Notes: generated from the letters alone by a model not told the origin. Positions 31,757 through 41,020 are shown, counted from the stretch's first letter. The stretch: DNA of 64,000 nt from Micromonospora rubida (GCF_009908295.1 NZ_JAAALO010000002.1:905490-969489); one strand, 5' to 3'. Made by a program: numbers and translations.

Positions 31757-33298
31757 ATGGCGCTGTCGCGGGTGATGGGCCGGTTCATCGGCGTACGAGA
31801 GCACGTGGTGGACCCGGGCGGCGGTGCCGCCCCGCGCGTGCCGCACCCGGTCGAGGCCGTGGTGGTCGGCGGCGGGATCGCCGGCATGTCGGCGGCGGTG
31901 GTGCTCGCCGAGCGCGGGGTGCGGGTGACCGTGTTGGAGGCCGCGCCGGCCCTCGGCGGCCGGTTGGGCGCGTGGCCGGAGCCGCTGGCCGACGGCACCC
32001 AGGTGAACGAGCACGGCTTCCACGCGTTCTTCCGGCAGTACTACAACTGGCGGTCGATCCTGCGCCGGATCGACCCGGGGCTGGCGTTCCTCAGGCCGGT
32101 TCCCGGGTACCCGGTCCTGAGCGCCGAGTGGCCCACGGAGGAGTTCGGGAAGCTGCCGCCGGCCCCGCCGGCGAACCTGCTCGCCCTGCTGCTGCGCAGC
32201 CCGAGCCTGCGCCTGGCCGACCTGCGCGGGATGGACCGGGACGCCGCGCTGCCGCTGCTCAGCTACGACCCGGTGCGCACGTACGCCGAGTTCGACGGCG
32301 CCACCGCCGACGACCTGCTCACCTCGCTGCGGCTGCCGGACCGGGCCCGGGCGATGCTGTTCGAGGTCTTCTCCCACTCGTTCTTCAACCACGAGGCGGA
32401 GATGTCGGCCGCCGAGATGATCGCCCAGTTCCACTTCTACCTGCTCGGCAACCCGGAGGGGTTGGCCTTCGACTGCCCGGACGCGGACTACGCCACCGCG
32501 ATCTGGCAGCCGCTGACCCGGCACGTGCAGAAGCACGGCGGACGGGTGGTCACGGGGGCCGCCGCGACCCGGCTGGACCGGGGCCCGGGCGGGTGGCGGG
32601 TGACCGCCGCCGACGGCACGGCGTACCGGGCCGGGCACGTGGTGCTGGCCGTCGACCCGCCGGCGCTGGCCCTGCTGGTGGGCGCCTCGCCGGTGCTCGC
32701 CGGCGCCGCCCCGGAGCTGGTGGCGGCGATGCCCGCGTTCGGCGCCCCCGGCCCGCCGTACGCGGTGGCACGGTACTGGTGCGGCGGGGACGTCGACGGG
32801 GGGCGGGCGGTGTTCAGCGGGGTGTCCCGGCAGCCCACGCTGGACTCGGTGACCCTGTACCACCGGCTGGAGGACGAGTCGCGCCGCTGGGCGGAGCGCA
32901 CCGACGGCTCGGTGGTGGAGCTGCACGCGTACGCCTGCGACGAGGGTGTGCCGGCCGAGGATCTGGCCGAGCGGATGCGGGTCGAGCTGGTCGCGCTCTG
33001 GCCGGAGGCGGCCCGTTTGCGGGTGCGCGAGCTGCGCGCCCGGGTGGAGGCGCGGGCCCCGGCGTTCACCCCGGGCAGTCACGCGTGGCGGCCGGGGGTG
33101 CGCACCGGCGCCGACGGGCTCTACCTGGCCGGCGACGGCATCCGGACCGACTTCCCGAGCGCGCTGATGGAGCGGTCGGCGGCGACCGGCATCATCGCGG
33201 CGAACCACGTCCTGCGGGCCGAGGGGGCGGCGGCCGAGCCGGTCCGCTCGATCCGCCCACGTGGCCTGCTCGCCCGACGGGAACCGAAAAGGCCCTGA
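31757..33298 (+). CDS. FAD-dependent carotenoid desaturase, CrtU-like
   Basis: This 513-residue flavoprotein has dinucleotide motif VVVGGGIAGMSAAVVLAERG (about 36-55), GGRLG, HGFHAFFRQYYNWRSILRR, AEMIAQFHFYLLGNPEG and a C-terminal FAD motif GLYLAGDGIRTDFPS. The HAFFRQYYN segment resembles CrtU (isorenieratene synthase) enzymes that aromatise carotenoid ends. No other carotenoid gene is nearby, so the substrate is uncertain and another squalene/phytoene-type oxidoreductase is possible. ATG 31757 is used; ATG 31775 is an alternative. Confidence 0.8.
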   Translation: MALSRVMGRFIGVREHVVDPGGGAAPRVPHPVEAVVVGGGIAGMSAAVVLAERGVRVTVLEAAPALGGRLGAWPEPLADGTQVNEHGFHAFFRQYYNWRSILRRIDPGLAFLRPVPGYPVLSAEWPTEEFGKLPPAPPANLLALLLRSPSLRLADLRGMDRDAALPLLSYDPVRTYAEFDGATADDLLTSLRLPDRARAMLFEVFSHSFFNHEAEMSAAEMIAQFHFYLLGNPEGLAFDCPDADYATAIWQPLTRHVQKHGGRVVTGAAATRLDRGPGGWRVTAADGTAYRAGHVVLAVDPPALALLVGASPVLAGAAPELVAAMPAFGAPGPPYAVARYWCGGDVDGGRAVFSGVSRQPTLDSVTLYHRLEDESRRWAERTDGSVVELHAYACDEGVPAEDLAERMRVELVALWPEAARLRVRELRARVEARAPAFTPGSHAWRPGVRTGADGLYLAGDGIRTDFPSALMERSAATGIIAANHVLRAEGAAAEPVRSIRPRGLLARREPKRP

Positions 33299-33375
33299 TT
33301 CACCACAAAATGCCACAAATCTGATCTATCCTCGACTGACATCCACCGGCGTCGCCGGCACGGGAGGTCGAGAGG

Positions 33376-34587
33376 GTGTCCACGGTGCACCGGCGCGACG
33401 CGGCCGGCGGGCCGCCCGGCGACGAGGCGGGCGGCGGCCGGCACGACGACGCGTACGGGCGGCTGCGCGACGAGCGGGCCTGCATCGTGACGGCGTTGCG
33501 GCTGGGCTGGTGGCTGGCGGACGCGTACCACCACGCGCGGACGGCCGACCTGTCGACGGACGGGCGGCCGGCGCAGCCACCGGCGAAGCTGACGAACTTC
33601 ACCGAGATGTCCGGCCGGCGGCGGCTGCGGATGTACCTGGACGGGATCGACGTGGCGCTCGCCCAGATCGCCGGGCTGACCGGCGGCGGCACCGCAGCGC
33701 CGCCCGTGGTCGCCCCGGGCGGCGGCACCCCGTCCACCGGGGACACCCGGGCCGCCCTGTCGGCCGGGGCGGGGGCGCTGCTGCTGGCCCTCGACGATCT
33801 CAACGTGGACGTGCTGCGCTGGGCGATGGCGACCAACCACCGGGTCGGGCTGGCCTACCGGCTCGGCAGGTCGCTGGCCGACACCGTCCGGCGCGGCGAC
33901 GCCGACCAGGTGCCGTGGCGCTTCGCCGGCCGCCAGGTCGAGATCAGCCGCTGGCTCGACGAGCTGGCCAGCGTGCTGCCGCCGTACTCGGCCTCGGTGG
34001 TGCGCCGGTCGCTGCGGGCGTGGGCCGACGCGGTCACCCGGGCCGGGGTCGGCGACCCGGCCGAGGCCGGCCTCGCCGAGCTGGCCCGCGAGCTGCGCAA
34101 CCAGGGCGACCTGTGGCGCAGCGTGCTGACCGGCGGGCTGCACCCCCGGGACCTGCTCGACGAGGAGGACTACGCGGTCGTCGCGCGAAACGTGATCATC
34201 CGGGACCGGAGGCTGGTGACGCGGGCGGCCCGGGGCATCTTCTGGCCGGTACTGGCCCCGCTGCTGGTGGTGCTCCTCGCCGTGGTCGGGGTGAGCGCCG
34301 CCGCGGCCGCCGGCTCCCCCACCGCCCGGGCCGCCGTCGCCCTGGTCGGCCTGGGCGCCGGGCTGACCGCGATCTGGCGGACGGTGTCCGGGCCGGCCCT
34401 CGCGGTGGCCGGGGAGGTGAACCGGCCGCTGCTGGAGGGCGAGCTGACCGTCCGGATGGCCGACCGGGTGACCCGGCCGCTGGCCGCCGCCCGCGCCACC
34501 GCCCGGTCCCGCCGCCGAAGCGGGCCCGGCGAGGTCGCCGGCGGATCGAAATACGTTGCCGACCTCACCCCCGCCGACCTACCGTGA
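33376..34587 (+). CDS. Unknown membrane-anchored protein
   Basis: This 403-residue protein starts with GTG preceded by GGGAGG. The first 270 residues are helical and soluble-looking (ACIVTALRLGWWLADAYHHAR, LTNFTEMSGRRRLRMYLDGID). Two membrane segments follow (about 293-312 and 318-335), then a basic tail. No domain name recognised. Codon usage is typical of the genome, so it is a real gene. Confidence 0.75.
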   Translation: MSTVHRRDAAGGPPGDEAGGGRHDDAYGRLRDERACIVTALRLGWWLADAYHHARTADLSTDGRPAQPPAKLTNFTEMSGRRRLRMYLDGIDVALAQIAGLTGGGTAAPPVVAPGGGTPSTGDTRAALSAGAGALLLALDDLNVDVLRWAMATNHRVGLAYRLGRSLADTVRRGDADQVPWRFAGRQVEISRWLDELASVLPPYSASVVRRSLRAWADAVTRAGVGDPAEAGLAELARELRNQGDLWRSVLTGGLHPRDLLDEEDYAVVARNVIIRDRRLVTRAARGIFWPVLAPLLVVLLAVVGVSAAAAAGSPTARAAVALVGLGAGLTAIWRTVSGPALAVAGEVNRPLLEGELTVRMADRVTRPLAAARATARSRRRSGPGEVAGGSKYVADLTPADLP

Positions 34588-34622
34588 TCGCGCAAGGTCA
34601 ACCAGCCCGACGGGAGCAAGTC

Positions 34623-34712
34623 ATGCCGTTGTCGCACGTCAGCACGGTGCCGACAATGCTGCCCGTCGATGGTTTTCGCAGTGAGGCCCCCCGGGACGGG
34701 TGGCCCGGCTGA
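34623..34712 (+). CDS. Possible 29-residue peptide
   Basis: ATG at 34623 follows GACGGGAGCAAGTC, a good ribosome site, and opens 29 codons (MPLSHVSTVPTMLP...) ending TGA at 34712. It lies between the unknown membrane protein and the HNH nuclease gene. It could be a leader or small protein; length prevents certainty. Confidence 0.35.
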   Translation: MPLSHVSTVPTMLPVDGFRSEAPRDGWPG

Positions 34713-34808
34713 CGCGTGCCCCCACGCGTCGAGCCGCCCGTCCCGCACCGGACCGGACGGCTCCTCGCCGGCCGGCCCACCTACCGTCGATTCTGGAGGG
34801 AGTGCCCG

Positions 34809-35252
34809 GTGGACGCCGTTCTCGTCATCAACGCCGACCTCGGCCCGCTGCACCGGGTCACCGTGCAACACGCGATCCGGATGCTCTGCCGGCGGGTCGC
34901 CGAGATCCACGAGGCCGAGCCGGACCGCGTGATCGGGGTCTTCCCTGTCCCCCGGGTGGTCCGCCTCGTCCGGTACGTGGTGACCCGCTGGCGGTTCAGC
35001 GCCGGCCCGGCCTGGTCCCGGGCGAGCGTGCTGCGCCGCGACGGCCACCGCTGCGCCTACTGCGGCGGGCCGGCCGGCACCGTCGACCACGTGCTGCCCC
35101 GCTCGCGCGGCGGCCGGAACACCTGGCGTAACACCACCGCCGCCTGCTACGGCTGCAACCAGCGCAAGAGCGACCGGACGCCGACCGAGGCGGGCATGCC
35201 GCTGCGGCACGAGCCGGTCGTGCCGAGCTGGGCGGCGCTCGCCGGGCGGTGA
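34809..35252 (+). CDS. HNH endonuclease
   Basis: This 147-residue protein begins VDAVLVINADLGPLHRV and has a C-terminal HNH domain: CAYCGGPAGTVDHVLPRSRGG, NTTAACYGCNQRKSD. The two CxxC pairs bind zinc and DH...N...H provide catalysis. GTG at 34809 is chosen because GGAGGGAG lies 6 bases upstream. The frame is open back to 34716 without similarity. It is a stand-alone nuclease with no intron or phage context here. Confidence 0.9.
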   Translation: MDAVLVINADLGPLHRVTVQHAIRMLCRRVAEIHEAEPDRVIGVFPVPRVVRLVRYVVTRWRFSAGPAWSRASVLRRDGHRCAYCGGPAGTVDHVLPRSRGGRNTWRNTTAACYGCNQRKSDRTPTEAGMPLRHEPVVPSWAALAGR

Positions 35253-35345
35253 CGGACCGGCCGGCGGGAACGGGGGGCCGCGTCAGGGGTACGCCCCGGC
35301 GCGGCACCCGCCGGCCCCCGGCAGGCCGAACCGGACGCAACCGGG

Positions 35346-36113
35346 TCAGTCGGTGGCGGGCGGGGCCCAGCGGAACCGGGGCGGCCGGCGCTCGTTGGCC
35401 GCCGCCACTCCCTCACGGGCCTCCCCGCTGGCCCGGACCTGCCCGTGCCACCAGGCGATCCGGTCCTCGTCGGCCCGCTCGTCGACGATCTCCTTGGCGG
35501 CGGTGACGGTGAGCCGCGAGCGCTCGGCGATCGTGGCGGTGACTGCGGCGACCCGAGCGGCGAGTTCGTCCGGCGGCAGCACCTCGTCGACCAGGCCGAT
35601 CCGCAGGGCCCGCTCGGCGTCGATCAGCTCGGCGGTGAAGAGCAGGTGCTTCGCGGCGGACGGGCCGACCAGCCGGGCCAGCCGCCGGGTGGTGGGCGCG
35701 GGGTAGACCAGGCCCAGCCGGGCGGGCGGCACGCCGAACCGGGCGTCGGCGGCGGCGAGGCGCAGGTCGCAGGCGACCGCGAGCTGGCAGCCGCCACCGA
35801 CGCAGGCGCCGGAGATCGCGGCCACGGTCGGCTGGGCGAAGGCGGCGAGCCGTTCCTCGGCTGCCACGGCGAGGCTGGCGTCCCCGGCGTCCAGCAGCTC
35901 GTCGAGGTCACCCAGGTCGGCCCCGGCGCAAAATGTTCCGGCCGCGCCGGTGAGCACCAGCGCGCGGACCCGCTCGTCCGCCTCCAGCCGGTCCAGCAGC
36001 ACCGGCAGCTGCCGCCACATCGCGGCGGTCATCGCGTTGCGCCGCCTTGGATTGGAGATCACGATCGTGGCCACCGGTCCGGCCGTCCCGACGGTCAGCT
36101 CCGCGTCCGACAC
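35346..36113 (-). CDS. Enoyl-CoA hydratase/isomerase family protein
   Basis: This 255-residue crotonase-fold protein has TIVISNPRRRNAMTAAMW, oxyanion segments GAAGTFCAGADLGDL and AAISGACVGGGCQLAVACDLRLA, then RFGVPPARLGL, where the acidic residue usual in hydratases is replaced. It may be a hydratase, isomerase or other crotonase. GTG 36113 has GGGAG 9 bases upstream; GTG 36119 is too close to that site. Confidence 0.88.
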   Translation of the reverse strand: MSDAELTVGTAGPVATIVISNPRRRNAMTAAMWRQLPVLLDRLEADERVRALVLTGAAGTFCAGADLGDLDELLDAGDASLAVAAEERLAAFAQPTVAAISGACVGGGCQLAVACDLRLAAADARFGVPPARLGLVYPAPTTRRLARLVGPSAAKHLLFTAELIDAERALRIGLVDEVLPPDELAARVAAVTATIAERSRLTVTAAKEIVDERADEDRIAWWHGQVRASGEAREGVAAANERRPPRFRWAPPATD

Positions 36114-36247
36114 CCCCACCAACTCCCTCGCCTCGCCGGCCCCGGTCCGCAGTGCGGAAGCGCCCGGCCGGTGCGGCGACCATAACGAGGCGGGCCCGAC
36201 GACCACCCGAGTGGGGTGGCCGCCGGGCCCGCCGGGGTACGGCTACG

Positions 36248-38629
36248 TCAGGCGACGTTGAGCGCGGTGTCGTCGATGACGAAGGAGGTCTGGAGCGAGA
36301 CGTCCTCCGTGCCGGTGAACTTCAGGGTGACGGTCTGGCCGGCGTACGAGGCCAGCGAGAACGACTTCTGGCTGTAGCCGGCGGCCTTGTTCAGGTTCGA
36401 GTAGGTGGCCAGGGTCGCCAGCACCGTCCCGGACGAGTTGAGCACCTGCACCGAAAGCTTGTCGTACTGGGTGCTGGTGGTGGTCTCGGCCGTGTCGATG
36501 TGCAGCCAGAAGCTCAGGTTGTACGAGGTGCAACCCGCCGGCACGCTCACCGACTGGGAGAGCGTCTCGGTCCGGGTGGAACCGACCCCGTTCAGCCAGG
36601 CGGCGTAGGTGCCGGTGCGAGCCGGCTGGCTCGTGCCGTGCTGAGCGATGACGCCGGAGCTGGCCGTCCACACCGTGTTGCCGGACTCGAAGCCGGGGTT
36701 GCCGAGCTTCTGGCCCGCGCTGGTGCAGCCGCCGCCGGTGCCGGTGACGGTCAGCGTGTAGGTGGCGCTGTGGGCCACCGCGCCGGTGCCGGTGACCGTG
36801 ACGTTGTAGGTGCCGGCCGGGGTGCCGGACGTGGTGGCGATGGTGAGGGTCGACGAGGCGCCCGAGGTCACCGAGGCCGGGCTGAACGACGCGGTCGCGC
36901 CGGTCGGCAGGCCGGACGCGGAGAACGTCACGGTCTGCGCGGTGCCGCTGGTGGTGGCGGTGGCCACGGTGGTGGAGACGGAGCCGCCCGCGGCAACCGA
37001 ACCGGAGGTCGGCGACAGCGTGACGGAGAAGTCGTTACCGGTCGACGAGCAGGGCACGTCGTTGCCGGCCACGTTCACCGCGGTCCACGCCGCCTGGACG
37101 GCCTTGTACTCCGTGGAGCAGTTGCCGTACAGGTCGGTCGCCGCCTTGAGGCTGTACGCGCGGGAGGTGTTCGCCGGGGTGGTCGTGTTGACGTACGACG
37201 TGTTGGAGGTGAAGTACACGTCGAGCGCCCGGAACCAGATCTTCTCGGCCTTGACCCGGCCGATGCCGGTCACGGCCGGGGCGGAGCCGCAGACCGGCGA
37301 GGTGCCGTACGCGGTGGCGCCGGTGCCCTCGGCGAGGTTGAAGAAGAAGTGGTTGCCCACGCCGGAGGAGTAGTGCACGTCCTTGTTCTTCGTGCTGGTC
37401 GACCAGCACGAGTCGGAGGAGCCATCCAGCGTCGGGTTGTACATGTACCGCAGCGGGGTGTTGTTGCCGTTGATGTTGATCTTCTCGCCGACCTGGTAGT
37501 CACCCGGGTCGCTCGGCGCGTTGGCGTAGAACTCCACCATGTTGCCGAAGATGTCGCTGGTGGACTCGTTGAGGCCACCGGACTCGCCGGAGTAGACCAG
37601 GCCAGCGACCGCCTCGGTGACGCCGTGGCTCATCTCGTGGCCGGCCACGTCGAGGGAGACCAGCGGGCGGTTGTTGCCGGAGCCGTCGCCGTAGGTCATC
37701 TGGGCGCCGTCCCAGAAGGCGTTGACGTAGGCGTTGCCGTAGTGCACCCGGCTCGGCACGCCGGTGCCGTTGCCGAAGATGCCGTTACGGCCGTGCACGT
37801 TCTTGAAGTAGTCGAACGTCATCGCGGCGCCGAAGTGGGCGTCCACGCCGGCGGACTGCCGGTTGGTGTTGGCGCCGGTGCCCCAGACGTTGTCGGCGTC
37901 GGTGAACGTGGTGCAGGTCGACGTGCCGTTGTTCATGTCGCAGGTACGGCCGTTGCCGCGCACCGGGTCGATCATCGAGTACGTGCTGCCGGAGAGCGTG
38001 GTGTCGACGCTGACCGCGCCGGTGTAGATGCCCGTGCCGCTGCCGGTAACCGTCTCGATCTCGTCGTACGAGCCGATCACCTTGCCGGTGACCGCGTCGG
38101 TGACGACGTGCAGCTTCGAGGGGGTCTGCTTGTCGGCCTTCCAGCCGGAGGCGACGGTCTCCCAGGCGAGCCGGCCCTTGCCGGAGCTGGCGTCGACGAA
38201 GAGCTCCGGGGCGCCCACGGCGGTGAGCGAGCCGGAGAACTCCTTGCGCGCAGCCTCCTTGGCCTTGGCCGAGGTGACCTTCGGGCTGGCGGCGAGGGTC
38301 AGCGGGGCCGCGAGGCCGACCGAGGCCCCGGCGTACTCGCCGTTCGCCTTGGCGTGGATGACGAAGTCACCGCCGTAGACCCGCAAGCCCTGGTAGGTCC
38401 GGGAGTAACGGGTGTGCGAGGCGCCGTCGGCGTCCACCTTGGTCCGAACTGCCTGGTATGCCTCTCCGCTGGCACCCTGGACGGCGCCGGGGTTACTGCG
38501 GAGGACCGAGTCGGCACGGGCTGCCGACGGGTCCGGGGCGGGGGCTGCCGCTTGCGCCGTGGTGGCGACGCAGGTGAGCAGGCCGCCGGTAAGCAGCGCT
38601 GCACTAGCGGCGGCGAGGGTTTTCTTCAC
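36248..38629 (-). CDS. Secreted M4 (thermolysin-like) metalloprotease
   Basis: This 793-residue protein has a signal peptide (KKTLAAASAALLTGG... to about 28), an FTP/PepSY propeptide (about 35-200) and the M4 catalytic domain with HEMSH (331-335) and third zinc ligand in GGLNESTSD (Glu about 355). An M4 C-terminal helical domain to about 545 is followed by an Ig-like domain (about 550-650) and a jelly-roll-like end (LGNPGFESG onward). GTG follows CAGGAGG at 4 bases. It cleaves proteins outside the cell after propeptide removal. A divergent lipoprotein resembles emfourin, an inhibitor of this family. Confidence 0.95.
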   Translation of the reverse strand: MKKTLAAASAALLTGGLLTCVATTAQAAAPAPDPSAARADSVLRSNPGAVQGASGEAYQAVRTKVDADGASHTRYSRTYQGLRVYGGDFVIHAKANGEYAGASVGLAAPLTLAASPKVTSAKAKEAARKEFSGSLTAVGAPELFVDASSGKGRLAWETVASGWKADKQTPSKLHVVTDAVTGKVIGSYDEIETVTGSGTGIYTGAVSVDTTLSGSTYSMIDPVRGNGRTCDMNNGTSTCTTFTDADNVWGTGANTNRQSAGVDAHFGAAMTFDYFKNVHGRNGIFGNGTGVPSRVHYGNAYVNAFWDGAQMTYGDGSGNNRPLVSLDVAGHEMSHGVTEAVAGLVYSGESGGLNESTSDIFGNMVEFYANAPSDPGDYQVGEKININGNNTPLRYMYNPTLDGSSDSCWSTSTKNKDVHYSSGVGNHFFFNLAEGTGATAYGTSPVCGSAPAVTGIGRVKAEKIWFRALDVYFTSNTSYVNTTTPANTSRAYSLKAATDLYGNCSTEYKAVQAAWTAVNVAGNDVPCSSTGNDFSVTLSPTSGSVAAGGSVSTTVATATTSGTAQTVTFSASGLPTGATASFSPASVTSGASSTLTIATTSGTPAGTYNVTVTGTGAVAHSATYTLTVTGTGGGCTSAGQKLGNPGFESGNTVWTASSGVIAQHGTSQPARTGTYAAWLNGVGSTRTETLSQSVSVPAGCTSYNLSFWLHIDTAETTTSTQYDKLSVQVLNSSGTVLATLATYSNLNKAAGYSQKSFSLASYAGQTVTLKFTGTEDVSLQTSFVIDDTALNVA

Positions 38630-38651
38630 GTGCCCTCCTGGCAAGGAATGT

Positions 38652-38690
38652 GTGACGGGGGTAGTCACGTATGTAGATATAGTGATCGCT
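38652..38690. promoter_or_regulatory. Divergent promoter region of the M4 protease
   Basis: GTGAC (38652-38656) and GTCAC (38664-38668) form an inverted repeat. The next 20 bases (ATGTAGATATAGTGAT) are strikingly AT-rich for this genome and likely contain a -10 element for the protease gene on the minus strand. Confidence 0.45.
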
Positions 38691-38757
38691 TGACGAAAGG
38701 GGAAGGGGGCAACCACTTCCGGACCCCAACACTGGCCGAACGGATGAGGAGGGCAAG

Positions 38758-39351
38758 GTGACGGAACCGGGCGGAGTCCGGACACGTCCGACGGGCATGA
38801 GACCGACTCCCCTTCGCGTCGCCATGATCGCCGCGCTGCTGGCGGCGGCGAGCGGATGCTCGGCCGGCGACCCCGGCGACCCCGGCGACCCCGCGCCGAC
38901 GCCGTCCGCCGCCGTCTCGGCGTCCGCTTCCGTCTCGCCGCCCGCCGCGACCGCCTCCCCGGGCGCCACCGCCGGAACCCCCGACGCCAGTGCCCCGGCC
39001 GAGGCGTCCCCGGCCGCCCGGGTGGTCGTCCGACGTTCGGGCGGCTTCCCCGGGGCGAGCGACACGGTCACCGTCGAACCGGACGGCCGATGGGCGGCGG
39101 TCGACCGCGCCGGCACCCGGCGCACCGGCCGGCTCACGGCCGCGGACCTCGACCGGCTGCGGCGGCTCGCCGCCGACCCCCGGCTCACCGAGGGCAGCAC
39201 CGCCGACCCCGCCGTCCGCTGCACCGACGCCTACGAATACCGGCTCACCGTCGGCACCGCCACGATCGACTGGACCGACTGCCCGGTCGCGGGCACGCCG
39301 CCGCAGGCCGCGTCGGCGCTGGCCGCGCTCGTGCTCACCGCCGCCGGCTGA
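38758..39351 (+). CDS. Lipoprotein resembling the M4 protease inhibitor emfourin
   Basis: This 197-residue lipoprotein has lipobox AAASGC (about 29-34), a low-complexity Ala/Ser/Pro linker and a C-terminal domain of about 105 residues (VVVRRSGGFPGASDTVTV, LDRLRRLAADPRL, CTDAYEYRLTVGTATIDW, ASALAALVL). That order of strands and helix, and the SGGF opening, resembles emfourin. It is divergent from the M4 protease gene, as emfourin-type genes commonly neighbour their protease. GTG follows GAGGAGG. Family assignment is by eye. Confidence 0.7.
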   Translation: MTEPGGVRTRPTGMRPTPLRVAMIAALLAAASGCSAGDPGDPGDPAPTPSAAVSASASVSPPAATASPGATAGTPDASAPAEASPAARVVVRRSGGFPGASDTVTVEPDGRWAAVDRAGTRRTGRLTAADLDRLRRLAADPRLTEGSTADPAVRCTDAYEYRLTVGTATIDWTDCPVAGTPPQAASALAALVLTAAG

Positions 39352-39405
39352 CCCGTCGCCGCCCGGAGGAGCGCCTCGTCGAGGCGGGCGCGACCCGGCC
39401 GACCG

Positions 39406-40029
39406 TCAGAACCGGTAGCCCGGGGGCAGCCCGGTGCCGCGCAGCTCGGGCGGCAGGTGGGCCACGTCGTTGACGGCGATCAGGGTCGGCGGGCCGCCGT
39501 CGGAGTAGCGGATCACGGTCAGCCCCGCGTTGTGGTGGCTCAGCCCCAGCCAGCGCCCGGCCGGGGCGTCCAGCGCGTGCCGGACCAGCCAGGCGATCAG
39601 GAACGTGTGGGTGACCACCAGCACCCGGTCGTCGCCGTCCTCCGGCGCGGTGGCGAACCGCGCGACGGCCGCCGCCGTCAGTCGCGGCCCGTCGACCCGC
39701 TCGCTCGCGGAGAACCCGGCCAGGAGCCTCGCGTACGCCGGGGGCAGGCCGGCCGGGTCGGTGTCGTGCGGCAGGTGGTCGCCGGCCAGCTCCGTCGCGT
39801 ACACCGGGATCCCGGGCAGCGACCGGGCGACCAGCCCGGCGGTCTGCGCGGCCCGGGGCAGCGGCCCGTGGTGGACGGCGGTGAACGGCACGCCGGCCAG
39901 CCGCTCGCCGAGCAGCGCCGCCTGCCGCCGGCCCCGGGCGGAGAGCCCCACCTCCGGCGGGTCGTCCGTAGTGCCGGCGGGCACGTCCTGCTCGCCGTGC
40001 CGGGCCAGGAACAGCAGGCGGCTCGCCAT
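39406..40029 (-). CDS. Histidine phosphatase family protein
   Basis: This 207-residue protein begins LLFLARHGEQD, the RHG catalytic motif with the phospho-accepting His. SARGRRQAALLGERL, HHGPLPRAAQTA and VLVVTHTFLIAWLVRHAL supply the second His and the other conserved Arg. Substrate unknown. Three starts stack at 40029-40035 (ATG, ATG, GTG); the ATG at 40029 best fits the GAGG site. Confidence 0.92.
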   Translation of the reverse strand: MASRLLFLARHGEQDVPAGTTDDPPEVGLSARGRRQAALLGERLAGVPFTAVHHGPLPRAAQTAGLVARSLPGIPVYATELAGDHLPHDTDPAGLPPAYARLLAGFSASERVDGPRLTAAAVARFATAPEDGDDRVLVVTHTFLIAWLVRHALDAPAGRWLGLSHHNAGLTVIRYSDGGPPTLIAVNDVAHLPPELRGTGLPPGYRF

Positions 40030-40092
40030 CATCACCTCGTACGGGTCGGGAGGCGCGATGCTAACTGACGCCTCCCGACCCGCCCGCCCCGC

Positions 40093-40512
40093 TCAGCCGC
40101 GCGGGAACATCTGGCCGATGCGGATCTTGTTGCCGAACGGGTCCCGGACGCCGAAGTCGATGCCGTACGGGCGCTCGGTCGGCTCGTCGGTGATCTCCAC
40201 GCCCTTGGCCACCAGGTCCTCGTACGTCTTCTGCGCGTCGTCAGTGGTCATGAAGAGGGAGCCGGGCAGGGCACCCTTGGCGAGCAGCTCGCGGACCTGC
40301 TCGGCGGTGGCCGGGTCGAGGGCCGGCGGGCCGGGCTTCTCCAGCAGGATCTCCCGCTTCGGGTCGCCGGGCAGGTTGACCGTCAGCCAGCGCATGAAGC
40401 CGAGGTCCTGGTCGGTGTTGACCTCCATGCCGAGCTTGCCGACGTAGAAGTCGAGGGCCTCGTCCTGGTCGAGCACGTAGATCTGGGAGCGGCTGATCGC
40501 GTTCATCGTCAT
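40093..40512 (-). CDS. VOC superfamily protein
   Basis: This 139-residue VOC-fold protein has SQIYVLDQDEALDFYVGKLGMEV at the start and the second-half end GIDFGVRDPFGNKIRIGQ. These are typical of extradiol/glyoxalase-like proteins of unknown substrate. The AraC-type regulator gene lies 35 bases upstream in the same direction, so it may be co-transcribed and regulated by it. Start could be 40512 or 40506. Confidence 0.9.
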   Translation of the reverse strand: MTMNAISRSQIYVLDQDEALDFYVGKLGMEVNTDQDLGFMRWLTVNLPGDPKREILLEKPGPPALDPATAEQVRELLAKGALPGSLFMTTDDAQKTYEDLVAKGVEITDEPTERPYGIDFGVRDPFGNKIRIGQMFPRG

Positions 40513-40547
40513 GCCGAGAACGCTATTCGACCGCTCCGACCTGCTGC

Positions 40548-40946
40548 TTATCCAAAACTGCTGGGTCGCATCCAGGCCTTGGCGAAGCACGCGGGCACGT
40601 CCGTCGGCACCCTGCGCCGGCGGTACTCCGTCGGCGACTCGCCGACGATCTGACGGAACGTCCGGCTGAAGGTGCCGAGGCTGTTGAACCCCACCGCGAA
40701 GCAGACTTCCGTGACATCCCGGTCGGTCTGGGCGAGCAGGTACATGGCCCGCTCGACCCGACGCCGTTGCAGGTACCGGTGCGGGGTCTCGCCGAAGGTG
40801 GCGCGGAAGGTGCGGATGAAGTGCGCCTCGGAGACGTGCGCGATCCGGGCCAGGGCGGGGATGTCGAGCAGCTCGGCGTACGCCCGGTCCATGGCGTCCC
40901 GGGCGCGGAGCATGGCCCGGTTGGACTCCTCCACCGCGCGGCTCAT
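40548..40946 (-). CDS. AraC family transcriptional regulator (DNA-binding domain only)
   Basis: This 132-residue protein consists almost wholly of the double helix-turn-helix: LARIAHVSEAHFIRTFRATF and VTEVCFAVGFNSLGTFSRTFR, with GETPHRYLQRRR and GESPTEYRRRR between. There is no ligand domain, as in SoxS/Ada-like short AraC proteins. GGAGGTGGG precedes the ATG at 40946. The VOC gene follows in the same direction. Confidence 0.92.
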   Translation of the reverse strand: MSRAVEESNRAMLRARDAMDRAYAELLDIPALARIAHVSEAHFIRTFRATFGETPHRYLQRRRVERAMYLLAQTDRDVTEVCFAVGFNSLGTFSRTFRQIVGESPTEYRRRRVPTDVPACFAKAWMRPSSFG

Positions 40947-41020
40947 CCCACCTCCGTCCAGCGAGGGCGAACGCCGACGCCGCACCGGAATCCCGTCCTC
41001 CAGGACACCGGTGAAATCTG

